64,000 nucleotides of DNA from Peptococcaceae bacterium (GTDB lineage: Bacteria > Bacillota > Desulfitobacteriia > Desulfitobacteriales > Syntrophobotulaceae), in assembly GCA_009783315.1 (NCBI GenBank), contig WRHI01000002.1, positions 1 to 64,000 on the forward strand, read 5' to 3'. Every line of letters starts with the position of its first letter. Position 1 is the stretch's first letter. The position numbers and the translations under genes were made by a program. This document shows positions 56,860-64,000 of this stretch, in pieces. The notes below the pieces were generated by a model. It saw nothing but the letters and a program-made list of their open reading frames with translations, did not search any database and had not been told where the DNA came from.

Positions 56860-57462
56860 TCAAAACGCGAGCCGCGCCGTCAGCCCCCGCAAAGTCTCGG
56901 CTTTGTCTTCCCGGCAAAGGATTTGGTTGTCGTAGTCATAACGGTAAAGGATCCCTTGGCTGAGAAAATAGACCTCGCTGGAATGCCCGGCCTCATGACG
57001 AATTTGCAGCCGAAGATGATTGTTGGTGTTAAGCTCAAAAGTATTTTCAAACTGATCCTTGGGAATCATCACCGGTTCTGCCGCCGCCGCGTTTTCAGCT
57101 TCTTGTAGAAAAGTATAATCCTTAAGAATCTCCCGTGTGCTGTCAGAGCCTTTGACAAGCTGAATTGTGTATTCTTCATAAAACGGATTGTGCAGTATCA
57201 TAATACTTTCATTGTTATTAAGCACTCCAAAGACCATGTTATCAACCAAAATATGTTTTGGCGCCTCTTTGTATCGCTGAATGAGTCTCACAAGGCGAAG
57301 TCCTTTCTCCGACAATTCCGTAGCGCTTTTCAACCAGCCTTGTTCTGTCAAGCCTTGTTTTACGGATTGAGCCAGAACTCTCGACATCTGTGGACGCGGT
57401 ATGAATTCAAGATCTTTGCCGTCCAAAACACCGTTGAAATAATACAACTCTTTCAGAGTCAC
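56860..57462 (-). CDS. T7SS-associated protein (DUF5081/EspG-like chaperone candidate)
   Basis: LKELYYFNGVLDGKDLEFIPRPQMSRVLAQSVKQGLTEQGWLK; locus context. Confidence 0.45.
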   Translation of the reverse strand: MTLKELYYFNGVLDGKDLEFIPRPQMSRVLAQSVKQGLTEQGWLKSATELSEKGLRLVRLIQRYKEAPKHILVDNMVFGVLNNNESIMILHNPFYEEYTIQLVKGSDSTREILKDYTFLQEAENAAAAEPVMIPKDQFENTFELNTNNHLRLQIRHEAGHSSEVYFLSQGILYRYDYDNQILCREDKAETLRGLTARLAF

Positions 57463-57566
57463 AAGTCCTCCCCCTTTTTTCGGCCACATGCATCGGCACG
57501 GGGCATCCTCAAATCAACACCCTTCTCGCTGTCCGCCCAGCGAAGGCAAACCGATTGCCTTGCCTT

Positions 57567-58532
57567 CTAATACGTCACGAATCCATCCGCAACCCGCCGG
57601 GCGAACACCCTTGCCTCATATTTGCGCTGACCAGGATTTGAATACGGATTATAGAGACCCTCCGAACCCTCTGACTGGTAATAATAGTAGGTCTCAAGAT
57701 TGACCGTATAAACCAAATTATCCAAAGAGAATTCCCCTGTCGCGTCAGTCAAAAAGCGGGTGTCAATGCCGATGACCCCATGCTCGTTGTAATTCCCGTA
57801 GACATCCCCTTCCGGAAACACAATACCGTAATCAAAAGCCTGAATCCGGGGAAGTGACGCCACCCAAAACATCTCCATAAAGGAGGGCGCCAGCCGTCCT
57901 TGCAGACGCTGGGTGTAATCATTAATAAGTCCTTGCCGTTGTTCCGGCGTCAGCAACGGCCATTGCAGCCGCAAATCGTCCGTTAAGAAGTCATTTGCAG
58001 CCCATTGGCACTGCCTGGTGGTAAAGAACAGGTCACGCCAATATCTCGCCTCCGCTACAGTTCTTTCCAGGCTTGCCGGAATCTCATCCTTATCCAGCCA
58101 CTCGAAATGTTGCAGGAAATCAATTCTTATCCCATCATCCACAATAAACGGCGCCATAAGATCCGGCAGCGATACAAACATGGGAAGTCCAAACATCGCT
58201 TCAGTCTTAACCATGACTTCTGACGGGTTCAATGCGTAGACGCTTTCCAAGGCCTTGGACATTGTCACGCTGAAGGGATTATCAACTTCCTCCGCTATTT
58301 CGTAATGAATCCCCCAGCAAAAAGAGACAAACTTCTTGCGTTTCTTTTCCAGATCATCAATCTCTGCTTTTGCCAGAGGCAGATTAAATCTGCCAAATTC
58401 ATGCTGAAAGGTAACGCATCTGGTATGGGCCTCCACAGAAACATTTCGCGCGGCATACAAATTATTAATAGCTTCCTCAGCCGAGGCCCATTTTTCTCTA
58501 ATCATATCCCAAGAGTATTCGCTGCTTCTCAC
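57567..58532 (-). CDS. Uncharacterised 321-aa T7SS-locus protein
   Basis: ORF in tight co-directional cluster; no family recognised. Confidence 0.6.
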   Translation of the reverse strand: MRSSEYSWDMIREKWASAEEAINNLYAARNVSVEAHTRCVTFQHEFGRFNLPLAKAEIDDLEKKRKKFVSFCWGIHYEIAEEVDNPFSVTMSKALESVYALNPSEVMVKTEAMFGLPMFVSLPDLMAPFIVDDGIRIDFLQHFEWLDKDEIPASLERTVAEARYWRDLFFTTRQCQWAANDFLTDDLRLQWPLLTPEQRQGLINDYTQRLQGRLAPSFMEMFWVASLPRIQAFDYGIVFPEGDVYGNYNEHGVIGIDTRFLTDATGEFSLDNLVYTVNLETYYYYQSEGSEGLYNPYSNPGQRKYEARVFARRVADGFVTY

Positions 58533-58545
58533 TCTGCCACCCTCC

Positions 58546-58833
58546 TTATAGCCTGTTCAACTGTGTGTGGGCAATATTATCAGCTCTTTCCATATTCTCC
58601 ATCGCAAATTCCACGAAATCCGCCGCGGAGGTGAAACACTCATTGAGCAGCAAGAAATGTTCTTTGATCTTCCAATAGACTTCTTCCGTAATCGGTTTCG
58701 CCTGGCCGGAATAATTAACACTCACTTCTCCGGCGACCTTATCCAGCGCCAGAACCATATTGTCAACATATCCCGCGCATGTCATAAAATCCGCTTTAAT
58801 TTCATCCAGAAACGGCCTGTCATAGGAAACCAT
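58546..58833 (-). CDS. WXG100-like protein (YSG variant)
   Basis: 95 aa helical; VSVNYSGQAKP turn. Confidence 0.65.
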   Translation of the reverse strand: MVSYDRPFLDEIKADFMTCAGYVDNMVLALDKVAGEVSVNYSGQAKPITEEVYWKIKEHFLLLNECFTSAADFVEFAMENMERADNIAHTQLNRL

Positions 58834-58852
58834 GGCATATTCCCCCTCTCTG

Positions 58853-59161
58853 TTATACCGAGTCTAGGGCTCTGATTTGTTGAGAACGCTGCACAAAGTC
58901 TCGCGAACGGACATCCAACCCTCTTACAGCCTGCTCCGCCCACCAACAACAACCCTCGCTCTGATACAACTCGTTAGCATACTGACGAATCCCATCGAGA
59001 ATATAGCCGCATATATCATGGGCATCTCCCTGCCAGCGGGAATCGTCCCTCAGTTTCCCGTGGATAGTCCATATCAGGTCAAAGAGATCGACCCAAGAGC
59101 CCACAAGCTCTTCTTGAACACTAAGTGCCACGGACAAATCTTTCACCTCTATATCGACCAT
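58853..59161 (-). CDS. WXG100-like protein (WQG)
   Basis: 102 aa; DDSRWQGDAHD turn. Confidence 0.7.
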   Translation of the reverse strand: MVDIEVKDLSVALSVQEELVGSWVDLFDLIWTIHGKLRDDSRWQGDAHDICGYILDGIRQYANELYQSEGCCWWAEQAVRGLDVRSRDFVQRSQQIRALDSV

Positions 59162-59175
59162 GCGTTAAGCCCCCC

Positions 59176-59490
59176 TCATATTTTAGCCGCCCACTCCGCG
59201 GCCTTTGCCCGGGCGGCAACGATCCAGCTGTCAAGCTGTCCGCAGAACTCCACATACAACTTGGAAGCTGCCGCTTCAAAGGAGCTGTTAAACTCTCCGG
59301 CTTTTTCTTGGTAGTGACTGAAGTAATCGCCATTGAGATCCTCTGAATCGGCCGGTTCCGTAAATCTGCCGCCGTATTGGCCTTCAACAAAGAAATCGCT
59401 TAAATACCATTTTATGTTATTGCGATATCCTTCCATATCCGTGGCCAGCAGGGTGTATTTATCACACATTGTTTGCGGGTCATTAGCCAT
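59176..59490 (-). CDS. Small helical T7SS-locus protein
   Basis: MANDPQTMCDKYTLLATDMEGYRNNIKWYLSDF...; G-rich RBS. Confidence 0.6.
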   Translation of the reverse strand: MANDPQTMCDKYTLLATDMEGYRNNIKWYLSDFFVEGQYGGRFTEPADSEDLNGDYFSHYQEKAGEFNSSFEAAASKLYVEFCGQLDSWIVAARAKAAEWAAKI

Positions 59491-59579
59491 TGTAGCATCC
59501 CCCTTCTCCCAACCGGCAAGGAGGAACCCCGGCGGCAAAACCGGGACTCCCCCGCCGTTTGACACGAACTCTTTCTGAC

Positions 59580-59855
59580 CTACCTGCCCGCGCTCTGAGC
59601 GTCCGCGGACTCAAGGTTATCCGCAGAAATTCTGATATTGCTGGCAATTTCATTAACCAACTCCACGAACTGGTCCATGTACGGTCTCAACTCTTCGAAC
59701 CGAGCGATGAAACTGTCTTTCGACTGACCCACCCATTGGGTCAATTCGCCTTCGTTTGCCGTTCTCAGCTCACCGATCTTCTCCGCGACAAGTGTTCCGG
59801 CGCCCTCATATTTGGCGGCTACCCCATAAGCCTCTTGGACATCGATACTAATCAT
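59580..59855 (-). CDS. WXG100 family protein (EsxA-like)
   Basis: 91 aa; helix-WVG-helix (ELTQWVGQSKDSFIARFEELRPYMDQFVELVNEIA). Confidence 0.85.
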   Translation of the reverse strand: MISIDVQEAYGVAAKYEGAGTLVAEKIGELRTANEGELTQWVGQSKDSFIARFEELRPYMDQFVELVNEIASNIRISADNLESADAQSAGR

Positions 59856-60020
59856 GTTCGTTTCCTCCTAGAAGTTTTTTATTTGAGTGCTTCATCACCC
59901 ATATTTAGTATATTAGCACCTTCTAAATCAAAACGCAAGGGATTTTCTCAGAATTTCTGTAATTTTCTTTGAAATCTTATTGATGCTATTTATGCTCCTT
60001 TTATCGAGCGTTATCACAAG

Positions 60021-60527
60021 CTATTTAATGAAATCATATCGGGCGTTCTTCGCCGCAATCATTCGTGTTATGATCATGGCCATCACAAACATCAAAACAC
60101 CCAACAAAGCGCTGCTCCCCAGAGGTATCCAACCGGCCGGGGAAAACACCGGTATCCCATCGAATGTTTCCGTTACGGTCAAGAGTGGGGGTTGTGCTTC
60201 GGATTCGGTTGCGGCGCCTTCAAGCTCACGTTTAACATCAGCTAAAGTGAGTGTAATCACCGGCGCTACCGTATCCGCCGCGCCGCTCACATAAGTGTTC
60301 AGTCCTTCCTGCTGGGCTGCCAATTCCTTTTCCAATTCTGCGACACTCTTCTCGTTGTCGGCCAATGGTTCGCTGTCTTCCGCAAACACAGGCGTCCCCA
60401 ACGCCGGCAAAACCAGACACACCAACGCCACCACAGTCAAAACAAACCGGAATCCGGCAACAACATGACAATGCAGACGCACATAACGCAGACCCACAAA
60501 CATCTCTTCAGCCAAATCTCTCATCAT
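60021..60527 (-). CDS. T7SS-associated membrane/secreted protein with C-terminal TM
   Basis: signal-like N-terminus ending VFAEDSE, C-terminal TM ALLGVLMFVMAMIITRMIA; AGGAGG upstream of 60527. Confidence 0.65.
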   Translation of the reverse strand: MMRDLAEEMFVGLRYVRLHCHVVAGFRFVLTVVALVCLVLPALGTPVFAEDSEPLADNEKSVAELEKELAAQQEGLNTYVSGAADTVAPVITLTLADVKRELEGAATESEAQPPLLTVTETFDGIPVFSPAGWIPLGSSALLGVLMFVMAMIITRMIAAKNARYDFIK

Positions 60528-60595
60528 GAGTTCACCTCCTTTTTCCGCGCGCCCGCCGGCGCGCAAATCCTGCTTCCCGAATTTTGCACACCGAA

Positions 60596-63500
60596 TCAAG
60601 CGATATAAGGAAATTTTACCCGGAGGGCGCTGCCGGCATAGATAAAATAAGCTTCACCGGGCGCAAGTTCTTTGGGCCGGGCGGTCACCACAGGGACCGG
60701 CAGCATCTGAGATTCTTTCAACGGAATGAAAGTGAATCCCGCGTTGATGCTTCTTATGGCCCCCGGCAGACGATCCAGCGTCCCGCGAGGGAAGTCCTGA
60801 AGGTTGGAAACAAAGCAGAAGTGGACGCCGGTAAGTTGGGATTCATCAATCAGCTGCGCCAGGACATCTTTCTCTTTGGCCGTTAATTTGCCGATGAAAT
60901 TGGCCACATTGTTGACGATAACCAAATGGTGTTTTAGGGTGGCGTAAAACTCGGCGGGCGTTTGGCGGGTCTCTTGGGCTTTGATTCTGCCAATGTAAGC
61001 TTCTTTGCGGTCTTTCACCTCCTGAACCAGAACCTGAAGCAACACTGAAAATTCCTCTTGTTTGGTCAGATATGAAACACAGCGATCTTTGTAACCACTG
61101 AGTTTAAGCATATCGTCGTCAACGGCGGTGACAACAAGAGAACGACGCTTGCGGGCCAAGGACTCGAAGAGGATTTTCATAAAGTTGGTTTTGCCGATGT
61201 TGTGAACGCCGGTCATGTTGATATGAGATATTTTCCCAAAATCCAGAGCGAAGGCCTCTACATTCTCGTCGTCCAGAGCGACAGGCAGCCTATTATCATT
61301 TGAATCCCAGATATCAAGCACACCGGGAACCTGGCAGAAATCCCGCCACGTCAGCAGGGCCGGCATCATTGGCACGCCTCGGGGCCGGGGACCTTGCCAA
61401 GCCTTCTGGAGAACCTCAATAGCGGCCAAAAAGTTTTGAATCTGATCCATTTCCGTCGCCCCGTAAGCGGGCAAAGCGGCTTGGAAAATGCAGATAGTCT
61501 CTTTTCGCATCAGACCGCGGCCGGGGATCTGCTCGCTCTTGAGGTCGGTTCGTCCCACTGCCGCTGCGATCTCGGCTTTCTCATTAACATAGAAGATAAA
61601 CTTCTGATTGATGTTAGCCATGATCTGCTGGCGAACCACGCCGGGACGGGAGGCAGAAAAAATAAGATAGATCCCCAGAGCTTGGCCGTCGCGGGAGATA
61701 TCTCTGATCAGAGCCTCCGTTTCCAGCCTGGCTTGATCTTTCAAGGCATCAAGATTGTCCACAAAAATAAAGAGGATTGGGAATAGTCTTTTGCCCCTGT
61801 TCATTGTGTTGAGAAGAGGAATCGATCCGACCCCCGCTTCACCCAGCAAATCTTTGCGTCGCTTCATTTCCTGGTTCAGCAATCGCTCCAATTTTCCCAA
61901 GGCTTCTGTCTGATCCAGAACCAAAGCATCGGCTGTATGCGGGAGGTTTCGCAATGGTAAAAGAGCGTTGTTACCAAAATCCAGGATGAAGAAGTTGATT
62001 TGTTCCGGCGAGCAATCGAGAGCAAGATTCATGGCGATACTCCGCAACAATGTGGATTTTCCCGACCCCGGGCTGCCGAACACTCCCACATGACCGTCCG
62101 CAGAGAAGTTAATCGTCAGCGGGCTTTGGCGCTGCCGCTCAATCTCGTCCACCATACCGGCGATGACCTCGATACTTTCCGCTCGGTTCCCTTGCTCATC
62201 TTGCCCCCGACCCCACCTGGGCACAAAATCACTGTTCTCCAGCAAATCCGGCAAATAAATCCTTTCCCTCAGGGGCGGCAGCCAAGGACTGGGCACTTTC
62301 CGAAGTCCCGCTGCACCGAACACTCGCTCTATGGTGTTGACCACAGCATCCAGTTGGGTCACAGGATTGGCTTCAGTCGTTTCGCCGGCAGCCGCGGCGA
62401 TTGTGCTGAAGTCTTTGGTCAGAAGCTGAGCTTGCCCAAGCTCATTCCAAAGATAGATGTTGGCGTCGGGTTTTTCTTCGTCTTTGCTCCGTCCGGCCTT
62501 GTATTCGGCCCCTGAGTACGCGGATTGGAATTGTTCATAGATAACGTTGTTGCCCACTTGTAAATACCCGCGGCCGGGTAGGGTGATATGAGCCGCGTCC
62601 GGCGTTTTCAGCATTTCGTTGCTGTCAGAGACGTTTTGCACTTTGAGGCAGACACGGAAGTTGGAGTTGGACCATATTTGGTCGTCCACCACGCCGGAAG
62701 GTTTTTGGGTTGCCAAAATGAGATGAACCCCTAAGCTTCGGCCAATGCGGGCCGCGCTGACCAGTTCTTTGATGAAGTCGGGCTGTTCTCGTTTAAGTTC
62801 GGCGAACTCGTCGGAGATGATGAAGAGGTGGGGCATGGGCGCCAGCGATGACTCCTGAGCGCGCAGTTTTTGATAAGCGTCCACATGGTTCAGCCCATGG
62901 TGACCCAACATTCCTTGGCGGCGGCGCATTTCGCTTTTGATGGCGACCAGGGCACGCATGGACTGGGCGCCGTCCAGGTTGGTGATGACGCCTAATAAGT
63001 GCGGCAGCTTGTCAAAGAGATTGGCCATGCCCCCGCCTTTATAGTCGATCAGCAAAAAGGCCACCTCATAAGGATGGAAATGGATAGCCAGAGACAAAAT
63101 GTAGGATTGCAGGGTCTCTGATTTGCCGGATCCGGTGGTTCCGGCCAAGAGGCCGTGGGGCCCGTGGGCCTTTTCATGTAGGTTTAGTTCTATAGTTTTG
63201 TCGGCAGCGCGCAAGCCTATGGGAACAGCCAGGGTCTGATAGGGTCTGTTGCTTCGCCATTTGCCCCAGACATCCAACTGGTCAGGAGCTTCAATCTGGA
63301 AGAGCTCGAAGAGGGTAACCGATTCCGGCAGAGCTTTGGAGGCTGACTTCTCAACGTGCTGCACAGGCGCAAGAGCGCGGGCGGCCAGCAAAGCGGCGTC
63401 TCTGTCCAGAGTATCCGGCGCGTAAGGACGGGGCCGGGGATCGGTTTCCTGATAAAGGGTGGCTTCCCCGGGGCCGATGAGGGTCAGGAGGGTTTTAACG

Positions 63501-64000
63501 GATTCAGGTAAAGCGTATTCCGATTCATCCACAAAAATGGCGTATACTCCTAAGTGGCGGTGGTCTTTTGACAGATAGTCCATGATGAGATGATCGTAGA
63601 CCAAACCCATGTCGGCCACGACAAACAGAAGGGGCTGATAGACCGTTTTGCCGCTATGCTGATCTTTTTGGTTAAAAGTGGTCTCTCGGTCTTTGACAAG
63701 ATGATACAGGCTGTCCAAAACATTGTCCCGTGTGGCCTCATCTTTGACCATGCCTTTGAACTGCCTGTCGCCAACCCAGGTATGAGGAAGCCATTTGAGA
63801 GGGAGGAAGTTTTTTTCATTTCTTTTCGTATAAACGGCCACCAGAGAGATATCGTTATAACTGTGAAAGATAGCAAAATTCATGATGAGAGAGAGCATAT
63901 GAGGCATCGTTAACTCTTGGGGACCCACGATGCCCACATAGGCGTCTTGCAAGGAAATGCTTTGAGGAAGGGCGGGTATGCCCTTATATTTTGCCGCCAA
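60596..64000 (-). CDS. essC: Type VII secretion FtsK/SpoIIIE ATPase EssC (N-terminus outside window)
   Basis: Walker A GTTGSGKSE, second GSPGSGKSTLL, degenerate third GVHNIGKTNF; FLLIDYKGGGMANLFDKLPHLLGVITNLDG. Confidence 0.95.
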   Translation of the reverse strand: MAAKYKGIPALPQSISLQDAYVGIVGPQELTMPHMLSLIMNFAIFHSYNDISLVAVYTKRNEKNFLPLKWLPHTWVGDRQFKGMVKDEATRDNVLDSLYHLVKDRETTFNQKDQHSGKTVYQPLLFVVADMGLVYDHLIMDYLSKDHRHLGVYAIFVDESEYALPESVKTLLTLIGPGEATLYQETDPRPRPYAPDTLDRDAALLAARALAPVQHVEKSASKALPESVTLFELFQIEAPDQLDVWGKWRSNRPYQTLAVPIGLRAADKTIELNLHEKAHGPHGLLAGTTGSGKSETLQSYILSLAIHFHPYEVAFLLIDYKGGGMANLFDKLPHLLGVITNLDGAQSMRALVAIKSEMRRRQGMLGHHGLNHVDAYQKLRAQESSLAPMPHLFIISDEFAELKREQPDFIKELVSAARIGRSLGVHLILATQKPSGVVDDQIWSNSNFRVCLKVQNVSDSNEMLKTPDAAHITLPGRGYLQVGNNVIYEQFQSAYSGAEYKAGRSKDEEKPDANIYLWNELGQAQLLTKDFSTIAAAAGETTEANPVTQLDAVVNTIERVFGAAGLRKVPSPWLPPLRERIYLPDLLENSDFVPRWGRGQDEQGNRAESIEVIAGMVDEIERQRQSPLTINFSADGHVGVFGSPGSGKSTLLRSIAMNLALDCSPEQINFFILDFGNNALLPLRNLPHTADALVLDQTEALGKLERLLNQEMKRRKDLLGEAGVGSIPLLNTMNRGKRLFPILFIFVDNLDALKDQARLETEALIRDISRDGQALGIYLIFSASRPGVVRQQIMANINQKFIFYVNEKAEIAAAVGRTDLKSEQIPGRGLMRKETICIFQAALPAYGATEMDQIQNFLAAIEVLQKAWQGPRPRGVPMMPALLTWRDFCQVPGVLDIWDSNDNRLPVALDDENVEAFALDFGKISHINMTGVHNIGKTNFMKILFESLARKRRSLVVTAVDDDMLKLSGYKDRCVSYLTKQEEFSVLLQVLVQEVKDRKEAYIGRIKAQETRQTPAEFYATLKHHLVIVNNVANFIGKLTAKEKDVLAQLIDESQLTGVHFCFVSNLQDFPRGTLDRLPGAIRSINAGFTFIPLKESQMLPVPVVTARPKELAPGEAYFIYAGSALRVKFPYIA

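Overview
64-kb window of a low-GC-type Gram-positive (Firmicutes/Clostridia-like) chromosome. This is inferred from SpoVB-, HemZ-, YpmA- and YwaF-like genes, a hisS-aspS pair and a Firmicutes-type ESX/T7SS locus; the taxon cannot be determined from sequence alone. Most genes are on the minus strand. Main blocks: (1) 0.6-6.6 kb: a lactococcin-972-like bacteriocin locus (peptide, DUF1430-type permease, ATPase, lipoprotein) with an atypical response regulator and two XRE regulators, one of them a 59-aa ORF missing from the supplied track. (2) 6.7-12.1 kb: ung, pyrimidine nucleoside phosphorylase, M50 protease, thiD, a decayed RHS fragment and an Rpn-family nuclease gene with two in-frame microsatellites. 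(3) 12.4-19.9 kb: a BlaI/BlaR1-like pair whose sensor carries a ConA/LamG-like ectodomain, next to a 1.68-kaa secreted glycosidase-like protein with a duplicated two-module cassette. (4) 20-45.7 kb: mostly housekeeping genes (amino-acid ABC transporter, DUF711/ACT, aspS, hisS, hemZ, EF-G-like, spoVB, CPBP proteases, surE, folE). (5) 45.9-64 kb: a LysM protein behind two LexA boxes, a Ser/Thr kinase with a multi-module ConA-like ectodomain, and a type VII secretion locus (EssC, several WXG100-like proteins, and an RHS toxin with a possible caspase-like His/Cys C-terminal domain). Across the window there are heptamer (ATTGTCC-type) tandem repeats and a small hairpin element at gene boundaries, two CTAG-ended MITE-like inverted repeats that each supply a neighbouring stop codon, and many in-frame minisatellites. 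No tRNA, rRNA or CRISPR was recognised. All domain calls are by eye; no searches were run.
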